From Castellaniella sp. UBA6218 (lineage in GTDB: Bacteria > Pseudomonadota > Gammaproteobacteria > Burkholderiales > Burkholderiaceae_B): a stretch of DNA of 22,380 nt. The position numbers and the translations under genes were made by a program. The stretch spans positions 1 to 22,380 of the forward strand of contig DISE01000125.1 in the NCBI GenBank assembly GCA_002421865.1, given 5' to 3'. Position 1 is the stretch's first letter, and each line of letters opens with the position of its first letter. Under the pieces are notes generated by a model that was not told where the DNA came from, ran no database searches, and saw only the letters and a list, made by a program, of their open reading frames with translations. Of this stretch, positions 14,389 through 22,380 are shown piece by piece.

Positions 14389-15241
14389 CTCGAATCCGCG
14401 GCGCCTGGCCGCAGGCCTGGCGCTGTCGCTGGCCTCGGTCCTGGCGGCCATGCCGGCCCTCGCCCAGGGCTTTATTGGCCGCACGCTCGATGTGCCCGTG
14501 CCGGGCGGCGTGGCGGTGGTGCCCCTGGGTGACGCCGCTCGGGCGCCGCAAGTCAGCTACGCGGGCCGACGCGTCATGGTGATCCGCGACAGCGATCGGC
14601 GCTGGATCGCGCTGGTGGGCATTCCGCTGGGCACCAAACCGGGCCGCCAGACCTTGCGGGTGCAAGGCGGGCAGGCGGCCGCATTCGAGGTCCGCGCCAA
14701 GGAATACGCGACGCAGCGCATCACGCTGAAGAACCGCCGGCAGGTCTCGCCCGATCCCGACGATCTGAAGCGGATCGAGCGCGAACTCGATCAGCAGTTG
14801 ACCGCTTATCGCGCTTATCGGGAAGGCGTCGTGCCGAGCAACGTCGTGCTGGACCGCCCCGTCGGCGGGCGACTGTCCAGCCCGTTCGGCCTGCGGCGGT
14901 TTTTCAACGGCGAAGAACGCAATCCGCATTCGGGGCTGGATTTCGCCGTCCCGGCCGGAACGCCCGTCAAGGCGCCGGCCGCCGGCCGCGTGGCGCTGGT
15001 GGGGGATTATTTCTTCAACGGCAAGACCGTGTTCCTGGACCACGGTCAGGGCTTCGTCAGCATGTTCTGCCATCTGTCGGCGATCGACGTGAAGCCCGGC
15101 GACGAGGTTGCGCGCGGCGCCGTCGTGGGCAAGGTGGGCGCCACCGGGCGCGCCACGGGGCCGCACCTGCACTGGAACGTCAGCCTGAACGATGTGCGGG
15201 TGGATCCCGCCATTTTCATCGGCGCGGCGAAGCGGCCGTAA
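14375..15241 (+). CDS. Secreted M23-family metallopeptidase (lysostaphin-type fold)
   Basis: This 288-residue periplasmic peptidase is likely to cut peptidoglycan cross-links or stems. A Sec signal peptide with a hydrophobic core and ALA-Q cleavage site ends near residue 30. A beta-rich N-terminal domain (about 31-115) precedes the M23 domain (about 160-280). Zinc ligands are visible in HSGLD (H185, D189) and the HLH motif (H264, H266), with the catalytic-type H233, so it looks active and not an EnvC/NlpD-like inactive activator. The start at 14375 overlaps the last 14 bases of cphA, which implies co-transcription or re-initiation; an AGAGGG lies some 15 bases upstream and a TACAAT at 14340-14345 could be a -10. 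A link to cyanophycin is inferred from position only. Confidence 0.9.
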   Translation: MPISNSNPRRLAAGLALSLASVLAAMPALAQGFIGRTLDVPVPGGVAVVPLGDAARAPQVSYAGRRVMVIRDSDRRWIALVGIPLGTKPGRQTLRVQGGQAAAFEVRAKEYATQRITLKNRRQVSPDPDDLKRIERELDQQLTAYRAYREGVVPSNVVLDRPVGGRLSSPFGLRRFFNGEERNPHSGLDFAVPAGTPVKAPAAGRVALVGDYFFNGKTVFLDHGQGFVSMFCHLSAIDVKPGDEVARGAVVGKVGATGRATGPHLHWNVSLNDVRVDPAIFIGAAKRP

Positions 15242-15404
15242 GGCGTCGCCCCCGGCCCGGATGCCGGACCTGGACACGCGTGGCCGTCCGGGCGCGCTTG
15301 ATTTAATATAGGAAGCTTCTCCTGCGCCGACCGCCCGCGGATCCGGGCCGGCCGGCGTTTCCAATCGACCGGCCCACAAGGCAGGCTCCCATTCGGAATC
15401 AATC
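15242..15404 (+). promoter_or_regulatory. Gap before the aminotransferase gene, possible promoter
   Basis: This 163-base gap is GC-rich except for a patch at about 15298-15318 containing TAATAT (15304-15309), a plausible -10 about 95 bases before the aminotransferase start. No good -35 is present at 17 bases. A small CCGGC...GCCGG inverted repeat just after the M23 gene lacks a T tract. Confidence 0.3.
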
Positions 15405-16610
15405 ATGGACATGTCCGTTTCCCGCACGCTTTTTTCCCAACGCGCCAACCAGCTCACCAGTTCGGCCATCCGCGAAATCCTCAAGATCACCGAACGGCCC
15501 GAGGTCATTTCGTTCGCCGGCGGCCTGCCTTCGCCCGAAGGATTTCCGATCCCCGAACTGCGCGCGGCCTTCGACCGGGTACTCTCCACCCAGGGCGCCA
15601 CGGCGTTGCAGTACGGACGCACAGAAGGCTACACGCCGCTGCGCGAATGGGTGGCACAGGACTTGTCCCGTCCCGGGCTGGACATCGACACCGAGGAAGT
15701 CCTGATCGTGTCGGGTTCGCAGCAGGCGCTGGACATGCTCGGCAAACTGTTCATCGATCAGGGCTCGCCCGTGCTGGTCGAGGCGCCCAGTTATCTCGGG
15801 GCGCTGCAGTCGTTCTCCCAGTTCCAGCCGCAGTACCGGGCCGTGCCCACCGACGAGCGCGGCCTCGTGCCCGAGGCACTGGACGATGACCTCGCCCGGG
15901 ATGCGCGCTTCATCTACGTGCTGCCCAATTTCCAGAACCCCACGGGTCTGACGCTGGACCGCGCGCGCCGCCAGGCCCTGGTCGAACGCTGCGCCCACCT
16001 GGGCCTGCCCATCATCGAGGACGACCCCTATGGCGAATTGCGCTATGCGGGCGAGCCGCAGCCCGGCCTGCTCGAACTGGGCCGGCCGGTGGGCGCCACC
16101 GTGATCCGCCTGGGCACGTTCTCCAAGGTCCTGGCGCCCGGCATGCGCCTGGGCTACGTCGTGGCCCCGCGACACATCATCTCCAAGCTGGTGCAGATCA
16201 AGCAGGCCACCGACCTGCACACCGCCACGGTCACCCAGATGGCGGTGTACGAAGCCGTGCGCGGCGGGTTTCTGCGCGAACACCTGCCGAAAGTGCGCGA
16301 ACTCTACCGCCGCCAGTGCGGCTACATGCTCGACGCCCTGCAGGAATATTTCCCCTCCGACGCACACTGGACGCGGCCGGAAGGCGGCATGTTCATCTGG
16401 GTCCGGCTGCGCGAGTCCATCGACACCACGCAATTGCTGCAGGCGGCGATCCAGCGCAATGTGGCCTTCGTGCCGGGCGCGCCGTTCTACGCCGTCGACG
16501 CGCCGGTCAACACACTGCGCCTGAGCTTCGTCACCGTGCCCGAGGACCGGATCCGCGCCGGCGTGCGTACGCTGGGCGAACTCATCGGTCCGGCGCCTGC
16601 GCGCGGATGA
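15405..16610 (+). CDS. PLP-dependent aminotransferase, class I/II (LysN/2-aminoadipate type)
   Basis: This 401-residue fold-type I aminotransferase resembles the 2-aminoadipate/aromatic family (LysN, MocR C-terminal-domain-like). It has SFAGGLPSPEGFP (36-48), the YGRTEGYTPLREW substrate-loop segment (70-82), PNFQNPTG with the cofactor-contacting Asn (N178), EDDPYGELRY (205-214) and TFSKVLAPGMRLGY with the Schiff-base lysine K241. No DNA-binding domain precedes it, so it is an enzyme and not a MocR regulator. The amino donor and acceptor cannot be read from sequence. The ATG at 15405 gives the family N-terminus. The 163-base upstream gap has an AT-rich patch with TAATAT at 15304-15309 that may be its own -10. 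Its stop overlaps the ubiA start (ATGA). Confidence 0.9.
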   Translation: MDMSVSRTLFSQRANQLTSSAIREILKITERPEVISFAGGLPSPEGFPIPELRAAFDRVLSTQGATALQYGRTEGYTPLREWVAQDLSRPGLDIDTEEVLIVSGSQQALDMLGKLFIDQGSPVLVEAPSYLGALQSFSQFQPQYRAVPTDERGLVPEALDDDLARDARFIYVLPNFQNPTGLTLDRARRQALVERCAHLGLPIIEDDPYGELRYAGEPQPGLLELGRPVGATVIRLGTFSKVLAPGMRLGYVVAPRHIISKLVQIKQATDLHTATVTQMAVYEAVRGGFLREHLPKVRELYRRQCGYMLDALQEYFPSDAHWTRPEGGMFIWVRLRESIDTTQLLQAAIQRNVAFVPGAPFYAVDAPVNTLRLSFVTVPEDRIRAGVRTLGELIGPAPARG

Positions 16611-17560
16611 CGGCGGGCGGCACCCCCGCCGGCCCGGGGAGGGCCGGTCCCGACCTGTCGGACATGCGGTTCGACGACTGGGTGGCCCGCTGGCTGCCCG
16701 TGTCCTGGGGGCCCTATGCGCGCCTTTGCCGGCTGGACCGGCCCGTCGGCACCTGGCTGACCCTGCTGCCGGCGCTGGCCGCGTTGGTGCAGGCGGCCGA
16801 CGGCCTGCCGACCCTGTGGCGTCTCGTGGTGTTCTCCCTGGGTGCGCTGCTGATGCGCGGCGTGGGCTGCACCTTCAACGATATCTTCGACCGGGATTTC
16901 GATCACCGCGTCGAGCGCACGCGCTTCCGGCCCCTGACCAGCGGCCAGCTCACCCTGCGCGCGGCGTTGTGGTTCGCCGTCGCGCAGCTGCTGGTCAGCG
17001 CCTCGCTGCTGCTGGCCATCAACGCCACCAGCCGCTGGCTGGCCCTGGCGCTGTTGCCGCTGGTGGTGATCTACCCCCTGTGCAAGCGCTACACCTACTG
17101 GCCGCAAGCGGTGCTGGGAGTCGCTTTCAACTGGGGCATGCTGATGGCCTGGTCCGATACGCGCGACATCGTGCCCTGGACCGCCGTGGCGATGTGGCTG
17201 GGGGCGGTGCTGTGGCAGATCGGCTATGACGCCATCTACGCCTACATCGACCTGCGGGACGACCGCATGTTGGGCCTGAAGTCGGTCGCCATGCGCTTCG
17301 GCGACCAGGGCCGGGCCTGGATCGGCGGCCTGTATGCCGCCACGGCGGCCTTGTGGACCGCGGCGGGCTTCGGGATGGGCATGGACTGGCCCTACTACCT
17401 GGTGATGGCCCTCATCGTCGGCCATTTTGTCTGGCAGATGCGCGTCTTCGACGTACGCCACCCGGAACGCGGCCTGCGGCTGTTCCGTTCCAACATGCAG
17501 GTGGGCGTGCTGCTGATCGCCGCCGCCCTGGCCGGCACCGTATTGCGGCCCTGGCTTTAG
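16607..17560 (+). CDS. ubiA: 4-hydroxybenzoate octaprenyltransferase UbiA
   Basis: UbiA attaches the polyprenyl tail to 4-hydroxybenzoate, the first membrane step of ubiquinone synthesis. The 317-residue protein has about eight or nine transmembrane helices and both aspartate-rich prenyl-diphosphate/Mg motifs. The first is NDIFDRDFDHRVERTRFRPL (91-110), the second YDAIYAYIDLRDDRMLGLKS (207-226), matching E. coli UbiA closely. The ATG at 16607 overlaps the aminotransferase stop as ATGA, indicating translational coupling. A second in-frame ATG at 16664 would remove 19 poorly conserved residues and is a possible alternative. The longer open frame starting within the aminotransferase gene is not coding upstream of 16607. 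Confidence 0.94.
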   Translation: MTAGGTPAGPGRAGPDLSDMRFDDWVARWLPVSWGPYARLCRLDRPVGTWLTLLPALAALVQAADGLPTLWRLVVFSLGALLMRGVGCTFNDIFDRDFDHRVERTRFRPLTSGQLTLRAALWFAVAQLLVSASLLLAINATSRWLALALLPLVVIYPLCKRYTYWPQAVLGVAFNWGMLMAWSDTRDIVPWTAVAMWLGAVLWQIGYDAIYAYIDLRDDRMLGLKSVAMRFGDQGRAWIGGLYAATAALWTAAGFGMGMDWPYYLVMALIVGHFVWQMRVFDVRHPERGLRLFRSNMQVGVLLIAAALAGTVLRPWL

Positions 17561-17676
17561 GCGCCGGCGCGCGGGCGATGCCTGCCCGTCTGGCGCCGGC
17601 CCGGCGTTGCGGATAGACTGAACCCCATCGCAAAAACGACGGAGCCGCCCGACGGCCCCGCGGGAGACAGCACGCC

Positions 17677-19290
17677 ATGACCGCAGGAACGCCGGACGCC
17701 GCCGCGCCGGAATTCGATTACGTCATCGTGGGCGCCGGCTCGGCCGGTTGCCTGCTGGCCAACCGACTGTCGCGCGAACACCGCGTCCTGCTGCTCGAGG
17801 CGGGCGGCGCCGACGACTGGCGCTGGATCCATATCCCCGTCGGCTACCTCTACTGCATCGGCAATCCGCGCACGGACTGGTGCTATCACACCCAGCCGGA
17901 TCCGGGCCTGAACTACCGCTCCCTGGGCTATCCGCGCGGCCGGGTGCTTGGCGGCTCGTCCTCGATCAACGGCATGCTCTATCTGCGCGGCCAGGCCGCC
18001 GACTACGACGGCTGGGCGGCGATGGGCAATCCGGGCTGGGCCTGGGCCGATGTGCTGCCGCTGTTCAGGGACGTCGAGGACCATCACGCCGGGGCCAGCG
18101 AATTCCATGGCGCCTCGGGCACCTGGCGGGTCGAGCCCCAGCGCCTGCGGTGGGACGTCCTGGACGCCTTCCGGGACGCGGCGGCCCAGGCGGGGATCGA
18201 GCGCACCGATGACTTCAACCGGGGCGACAACGCCGGCTGCAATTATTTCGAGGTCAACCAGCGCCGGGGCGTGCGCTGGAACGCGGCCAAGGCCTTCCTG
18301 CGCCCGGTCATGCATCGGGACACGCTGCGCGTCATGACCGGCGCCCGTGTGGAGCGCATCCGTTTTTCCGGACGCCGCGCCACCGGGGTCGATTGTGTGG
18401 TCGACGGCGTCCGCCTGCATGCCGTGGCGCGGCGGGAACTGATCCTGGCCGCCGGGGCGATCGGCTCACCCCAATTGCTCCAGGTCTCCGGCGTCGGTCC
18501 CGCCGAACGCCTGCGCAAGCTCGGCATCCCGATGGTGCTGGACCTGCCCGGCGTGGGCGAGAACCTCCAGGACCATCTCCAGCTGCGTACGATCTACCGT
18601 CTGCGGGGCGGACGCACCTTGAATACTCTGGTGCATTCCTGGTGGGGCAAGGCCTCGATGGGTCTGCAGTACGCCCTGTTCCGCAGCGGGCCTCTGTCCA
18701 TGGCGCCTTCCCAACTGGGGGCTTTCGCGCGCTCGGATCCGTCGCGCCCACGTCCCAATCTGGAATACCACGTGCAGCCCCTGTCACTGGACAAATTCGG
18801 CGATCCGCTGCACGATTTTCCGGCGCTGACGGCCTCCGTCTGCAATCTGCAGCCCGGCAGCCGGGGCCATGTGCGCATCGTCTCGCCCAACGCCGCCGAC
18901 GCGCCGGACATCCTCTGCAACTATCTGCAGACGCCGGAGGACCGGGCCGTGGCGGCCGACGCCCTGCGCCTGACGCGGCGTATCATGGCCCAGCCCGCGA
19001 TGGCGCGCTATCAACCCAGCGAATACCTGCCGGGTGACGCCGTCCAGACTCAGGAAGCGCTGGAGGCCGCGGCGGGCGATATCGGCACCACCATCTTCCA
19101 TCCGGTGGGGACATGTAAAATGGGTGTCGATCCGTTGGCCGTGGTGGATCCGGAACTGCGCGTCCGGGGGCTCGAAAACCTGCGGGTGATCGACGCGTCC
19201 ATCATGCCGGTCATCACTTCGGGCAACACCAATTCGCCGACGATCATGATTGCCGAAAAGGGCGCGCGCCTGATCCTGGGCGGCGCCTGA
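17677..19290 (+). CDS. GMC-family FAD-dependent oxidoreductase (choline/alcohol dehydrogenase-like)
   Basis: This 537-residue flavoprotein is a member of the glucose-methanol-choline family and probably oxidises an alcohol. The N-terminal dinucleotide fold has GAGSAG (19-24) and the ribose-binding E41. RGRVLGGSSSINGMLYLRG (88-106) is the FAD attachment loop typical of the family, and the second GMC signature is LILAAGAIGSPQLL. The C-terminal active site has H475 in FHPVGTCKMG and an Asn in GNTNSPT (N519), the usual His/Asn pair. No signal peptide is seen. A GGGAGA lies about nine bases before the ATG at 17677. It resembles AlkJ/BetA-type dehydrogenases, but the substrate cannot be decided. 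It is followed 34 bases later by the antiporter gene, likely one transcript. Confidence 0.92.
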   Translation: MTAGTPDAAAPEFDYVIVGAGSAGCLLANRLSREHRVLLLEAGGADDWRWIHIPVGYLYCIGNPRTDWCYHTQPDPGLNYRSLGYPRGRVLGGSSSINGMLYLRGQAADYDGWAAMGNPGWAWADVLPLFRDVEDHHAGASEFHGASGTWRVEPQRLRWDVLDAFRDAAAQAGIERTDDFNRGDNAGCNYFEVNQRRGVRWNAAKAFLRPVMHRDTLRVMTGARVERIRFSGRRATGVDCVVDGVRLHAVARRELILAAGAIGSPQLLQVSGVGPAERLRKLGIPMVLDLPGVGENLQDHLQLRTIYRLRGGRTLNTLVHSWWGKASMGLQYALFRSGPLSMAPSQLGAFARSDPSRPRPNLEYHVQPLSLDKFGDPLHDFPALTASVCNLQPGSRGHVRIVSPNAADAPDILCNYLQTPEDRAVAADALRLTRRIMAQPAMARYQPSEYLPGDAVQTQEALEAAAGDIGTTIFHPVGTCKMGVDPLAVVDPELRVRGLENLRVIDASIMPVITSGNTNSPTIMIAEKGARLILGGA

Positions 19291-19324
19291 ATCCCCTCTT
19301 AAGCCTTTCACACAGGACCCGGAT

Positions 19325-20602
19325 ATGGTCAGTCACACCGAGGTCGTGGCAAGCATCCTGTTTGCCATCGCCATCATCCACACCTTCTCCGTTCCCGTCT
19401 TCGCTCGCCTGGCGAACAAAGGCGGACCGCACGCCGGGCTGTGGCACCTGCTGTCCGAGGTCGAGGCCGTGTTCGGCGTCTGGGCCTGTGCGCTCTTCGT
19501 GTGGATGGGGCTGACCCTGGGGGTTAAAGGCGCGGTCGAATACCTCGACACGCGCAACTTCACCGAGCCGGCCTTCGTCTTCGTGATCATGGTGGTGGCG
19601 GCCAGCCGGCCCATCATCGAACTGGTCCGTCTGCTGGTCGACTGGGTGTCGCGCCTGCTGCCCGTGGCCCGTGAATTGTCGCGTTTCTTCGTCATCATGA
19701 CCCTGGTGCCGCTGTCGGGTTCGCTGATCACGGAACCCGCCGCCATGACCCTGGCAGCTCTCCTGCTGCGCCAGGCCTATTTCCGCCGGCCCGGTCAGGA
19801 CGGCTTCAAATATCTGGCCGTCGGCGTGCTGTTCGTCAACGTGTCCATCGGCGGGGTGCTGACGGCCTACGCCGCGCCGCCGGTGCTGATGGTGGCCCAC
19901 ACCTTCGGCTGGGACACGGCCTTCATGGCAACCCACTTCGGCTGGCGCGCGCTGCTCGCCGTGCTGATCAACGGCTTGATCCTGACGCTGATCTGCCGTC
20001 CCTTCCTGCTCAACGGCAGCATCGGCGTCCAGGAGGACGAGGGCGAGCGCCGTCCCCCGGTATCCCCCGTGGTCATGGCCGTGCACGTGCTGTTCCTTGT
20101 GGGCGTCGTGCTGGCCTCGCATCACATGCAGATCTTCATGGCCCTGCTGGTGCTGTTCATTGGTTACGCCCACGCCTACAAGCGGCACCAGTCGCCCCTG
20201 CTGCTGCGCGAAGGTCTGATGGTGGGGTTCTTCCTGGCGGGCCTGGTGGTGCTGGGCGGCCTGCAGCAGTGGTGGCTCCAGGACCTGCTGGGCGGCTTGT
20301 CGCCTTACGTCCTGTATCTCGGGGCCACGGCCCTGACGGCGGTCACCGACAATGCGGCGCTGACCTACCTGGGGTCGCTGGTCGAAGGTACCGGCGAGCT
20401 CTGGCGCTACATGCTGGTGGCGGGCGCCGTGACGGGCGGCGGCCTGACCGTGATCGCCAATGCGCCGAATCCGGCCGGCTTCTCCATCCTGAAGGGCTGC
20501 TTCGGCGACGGTTCGATTTCGCCCTTGAAACTGCTGGGGGCGGCCGCCGTGCCGACGCTGATCGCCGCCGTGATGTTCCTGCTGCCCAACTCCTTCAGCT
20601 GA
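19325..20602 (+). CDS. Putative Na+/H+ antiporter family membrane protein
   Basis: This 425-residue polytopic inner-membrane protein has roughly ten to eleven hydrophobic helices. It resembles the 'putative Na+/H+ antiporter' family (Pfam PF07399, from memory), distantly related to NhaD/ion-transporter-superfamily proteins. Two re-entrant-type polar motifs are visible: PLSGSLITEPAAMTLAA near residues 135-150 and TAVTDNAALTYLGSL with D342/N343, followed by GGGLTVIANAPNPAG near 372-386. These paired polar, Gly/Pro-rich segments in otherwise hydrophobic helices are the expected ion-pathway signature. AGGA precedes the ATG by about eight bases. The transported ion is inferred from the family name only. 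Confidence 0.8.
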   Translation: MVSHTEVVASILFAIAIIHTFSVPVFARLANKGGPHAGLWHLLSEVEAVFGVWACALFVWMGLTLGVKGAVEYLDTRNFTEPAFVFVIMVVAASRPIIELVRLLVDWVSRLLPVARELSRFFVIMTLVPLSGSLITEPAAMTLAALLLRQAYFRRPGQDGFKYLAVGVLFVNVSIGGVLTAYAAPPVLMVAHTFGWDTAFMATHFGWRALLAVLINGLILTLICRPFLLNGSIGVQEDEGERRPPVSPVVMAVHVLFLVGVVLASHHMQIFMALLVLFIGYAHAYKRHQSPLLLREGLMVGFFLAGLVVLGGLQQWWLQDLLGGLSPYVLYLGATALTAVTDNAALTYLGSLVEGTGELWRYMLVAGAVTGGGLTVIANAPNPAGFSILKGCFGDGSISPLKLLGAAAVPTLIAAVMFLLPNSFS

Positions 20603-20646
20603 AAGGATTAAAATCCAGGCCGTCGATCATTTCGGAATGAAAAGCT

Positions 20647-20928
20647 GTGCCTATCTACGCCTATCGTTGCAGCCGCTGCGGTCACGAGCAGGACGTGCTG
20701 CGAAAAATTTCCGACCCCCCGCTGAAGACCTGCCCGGCCTGCGGCCAGGACACCTATGAAAAGCAGGTGACGGCCGCGGGCTTCCGTCTGAAGGGCTCCG
20801 GCTGGTACGCGACCGACTTTCGCGAGGGCGGGAAACCGTCCCCGAAGGCCGCCGACGCGGCGGGCGGATCCTCGAGCGCGGCTCCCGCCTCCGGCGGCGC
20901 CGCGCCCGCCTCGACATCGTCGGGCTGA
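20647..20928 (+). CDS. FmdB-family zinc-ribbon protein
   Basis: This small 93-residue protein starts MPIYAYRC, the hallmark of the FmdB zinc-ribbon family. Four cysteines in two CxxC knuckles (C8, C11, C29, C32) form a zinc ribbon. GFRLKGSGWYATDF (45-58) is the conserved second block, and the tail (about 62-93) is a low-complexity Ala/Gly/Ser-rich extension. The family was named for a regulator of formamidase, but most members are uncharacterised. The start is GTG at 20647; the family N-terminus fixes it. It lies 12 bases before the DUF502 gene and two genes before aspS, an order I recognise from Burkholderiales, so the three are probably co-transcribed. Confidence 0.92.
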   Translation: MPIYAYRCSRCGHEQDVLRKISDPPLKTCPACGQDTYEKQVTAAGFRLKGSGWYATDFREGGKPSPKAADAAGGSSSAAPASGGAAPASTSSG

Positions 20929-20940
20929 CGCCCGGAATCC

Positions 20941-21591
20941 ATGCGCTTTCTCAAACGCTACTTCATTACCGGGCTGCTGATCTGGCTGCCGCTGGTCGCC
21001 ACGGTCTGGGTGCTGACCATCCTGGTCGGCACCCTCATGTCCCTGGTGCCTTCGTTTCTGACGCCGGAAGCCCTGTTCGGGGTGTCGATCCCGGGGTTTG
21101 AACTGGTCCTGGTCCTGGCCGTGATCCTGTTCACGGGCCTTTTCTGCGCCAATTTCATCGGCCGCGCCATCCTGTCGCGTTGGGAATCCCTTCTGGGGCG
21201 CATCCCCCTGGTGCGCTCCATTTATAATTCGGTCAAGCAGGTCAGCGACACCGTGTTCGCGCCCAACGGCCAGGCCTTCCGGGAAGCCGTGCTGGTGCAG
21301 TATCCGCGCCGGGGCGCCTGGACCATCGGTTTCCTGACGGGTACGCCCTGCACCGAGATCGCCGCGCTGCTGGAAGGCGATTTCGTCAGCGTCTACGTGC
21401 CCACGACGCCCAACCCGACGTCGGGTTTTTTCCTGATGATGCCGCGCGCCGATGTTCAGGTGCTCGACATGTCGGTGGAAACCGCACTGAAATACATCGT
21501 GTCCATGGGCGTGGTGGCGCCGCCCGGCCTGCCGCCCCAGACACAGATGGATCTGCCTGCCGTGGAATCTCCCGGCGGGCAGTCCCATTGA
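20941..21591 (+). CDS. DUF502 membrane protein
   Basis: This 216-residue inner-membrane protein of the DUF502 family has two transmembrane helices (about residues 8-33 and 53-75) separated by a short periplasmic stretch, then a soluble cytoplasmic domain. Conserved family blocks are the N-terminal RYFITGLLIWLPLVAT, the RIPLVRSIYNSVKQV segment (about 96-110), the GFLTG block and VYVPTTPNPTSGFFLMMP (about 151-168). Function is unknown. The tail after residue 195 is variable. It starts 12 bases after the FmdB gene and ends 31 bases before aspS, consistent with one operon. Confidence 0.92.
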   Translation: MRFLKRYFITGLLIWLPLVATVWVLTILVGTLMSLVPSFLTPEALFGVSIPGFELVLVLAVILFTGLFCANFIGRAILSRWESLLGRIPLVRSIYNSVKQVSDTVFAPNGQAFREAVLVQYPRRGAWTIGFLTGTPCTEIAALLEGDFVSVYVPTTPNPTSGFFLMMPRADVQVLDMSVETALKYIVSMGVVAPPGLPPQTQMDLPAVESPGGQSH

Positions 21592-21622
21592 AACTCGAAC
21601 AATTCCTCAGACGGAGCCATTC

Positions 21623-22380
21623 TTGAACCGCACTTGCTACACCGGCGAGGTGTCCAAAGCCCACCTCGACCAGACCGTGACCCTGTTCGGCTGGGTCCAT
21701 CGCCGCCGTGATCATGGCGGCGTGATCTTCATCGACCTGCGCGACCGCGCGGGCCTGGCCCAGGTGGTGGTGGACCCGGACAACAAAGCCGCGTTCGAGA
21801 CCGCCGAGCGGATCCGCAACGAATTCTGCCTCCGGATCACCGGCCTGGTGCGCCTGCGCCCCGCCGGGACCACCAATCCCGACCTGCTCTCGGGAGAGGT
21901 CGAAATCCTCTGTCGCGAGATCGAGATCCTCAACGCCTCGGTCACTCCGCCGTTCCAGCTGGACGACGACAACCTGTCCGAGACCACGCGCCTGACGCAC
22001 CGGGTGCTGGATCTGCGCCGTCCGCAGATGCAGCGCAACCTGATGCTGCGCTATCGCGTGTCCATGGTGGCGCGCAACTACCTGGACGCCCTGGGCTTCA
22101 TCGACATCGAGACCCCGATGCTGACCCGCAGCACCCCGGAAGGCGCGCGCGACTATCTGGTGCCTTCGCGCGTGAACCCGGGCGAATTCTTCGCGCTGCC
22201 GCAGTCGCCGCAGCTGTTCAAGCAGATTCTGATGATGGGCGGCCTGGACCGGTATTTCCAGATCGCGCGCTGCTTCCGCGACGAGGACCTGCGCGCAGAC
22301 CGCCAGCCGGAGTTCACGCAGCTGGACATCGAGGTCTCGTTCCTGGACGAGGACGCCTTCATGGACATCATGGAGACCAT
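21623..22380 (+). CDS. aspS: Aspartyl-tRNA synthetase AspS (partial; probably non-discriminating)
   Basis: AspS charges tRNA-Asp with aspartate. The window holds about 252 N-terminal residues and ends inside the catalytic domain. The anticodon-binding OB domain begins after NRTCYTGEVSKAHLDQ and includes GWVHRRRDHGGVIFIDLRDR. The class II catalytic region shows TPEGARDYLVPSRV, FFALPQSPQLFKQ and motif 2 CFRDEDLRADRQPEFTQLD. The start is TTG at 21623, set by a GGAG (21613-21616) six bases upstream; no in-frame ATG or GTG lies nearby upstream. The His in RRRDHGG and the Gly in RPAGTTNP are the residues associated with non-discriminating AspRS of Pseudomonas, which also makes Asp-tRNA-Asn; discriminating E. 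coli AspRS has Leu at the first. The gene is truncated only by the window edge. Confidence 0.96.
   Translation, partial: MNRTCYTGEVSKAHLDQTVTLFGWVHRRRDHGGVIFIDLRDRAGLAQVVVDPDNKAAFETAERIRNEFCLRITGLVRLRPAGTTNPDLLSGEVEILCREIEILNASVTPPFQLDDDNLSETTRLTHRVLDLRRPQMQRNLMLRYRVSMVARNYLDALGFIDIETPMLTRSTPEGARDYLVPSRVNPGEFFALPQSPQLFKQILMMGGLDRYFQIARCFRDEDLRADRQPEFTQLDIEVSFLDEDAFMDIMET

Noticed and set aside
11689..14484. Open frame of about 930 codons on the minus strand opposite cphA
   Set aside because: Its sequence is His/Arg/Gln/Asp-rich, typical of an antisense reading of a GC-rich gene, while cphA on the plus strand has every expected motif. The same applies to the roughly 600-codon frame opposite cphA' (9673-11472).
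16316..16606. Upstream in-frame extension of ubiA inside the aminotransferase gene
   Set aside because: The added residues are a shadow of the aminotransferase C-terminus. UbiA homology begins after the ATG at 16607, which overlaps the preceding stop codon.
17561..17588. GC-rich inverted repeats just after ubiA (palindromic GCGCCGGCGC and CGGGC...GCCCG)
   Set aside because: Stems are only about five pairs, no T tract follows, and such short GC inverted repeats are expected by chance at this base composition.

Overview
The window is GC-rich, densely coding chromosomal DNA from a Gram-negative bacterium. The order uvrA / MFS transporter / ssb on the left and FmdB / DUF502 / aspS on the right, together with ubiA and a paired cyanophycin synthetase locus, suggests Betaproteobacteria, order Burkholderiales, probably Alcaligenaceae (Bordetella/Achromobacter/Castellaniella-like). 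This placement comes from protein resemblance and remembered synteny, not a search. I see no insertion sequence, phage gene, CRISPR array, tRNA or rRNA. Both edges cut genes (uvrA on the left, aspS on the right). No stretch of 300 bases or more lacks a gene; the longest gap is about 245 bases, between the ABC transporter and the first cyanophycin synthetase.

Layout: (1) 1-3484 holds the excision-repair ATPase UvrA (-, partial), an MFS exporter (+) and single-strand-binding protein (+). (2) 3503-6471 holds a Nu-class glutathione transferase (-) divergent from a patatin-like phospholipase (+), with a long near-perfect dyad between them, then a protein I recognise as a divergent relative of the Bacillus spore-coat transglutaminase Tgl (+). 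(3) 6511-14388 is a cyanophycin locus: DUF1854 protein and an ABC transporter with an N-terminal extension on the minus strand, divergent from two tandem cyanophycin synthetase-family genes on the plus strand. (4) 14375-19290 is a plus-strand run: a secreted M23 peptidase overlapping the end of cphA, a PLP aminotransferase, UbiA (ubiquinone synthesis) and a GMC flavin oxidoreductase. (5) 19325-22380 holds a Na+/H+ antiporter-like membrane protein and an FmdB-DUF502-aspS cluster.

The most interesting system is the cyanophycin locus. The two synthetase-type proteins have complementary defects visible in the sequence. The first (CphA') keeps an HxxEH motif in its N-terminal domain, but its Mur-ligase half has lost the P-loop lysine and the whole C-terminal lobe. 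The second (CphA) has an intact Mur-ligase half but has lost the HxxEH motif. This suggests that polymer synthesis and primer generation or processing are split between two proteins that may work together. The divergent ABC transporter and DUF1854 protein, a 22-base-spaced direct repeat in the shared promoter region, and an AT-rich hairpin at the start of cphA' point to a co-regulated unit. No cyanophycinase gene is present here. The Tgl-like protein next door keeps the candidate catalytic cysteine, but both glutamates important in Bacillus Tgl appear to be replaced by serine.
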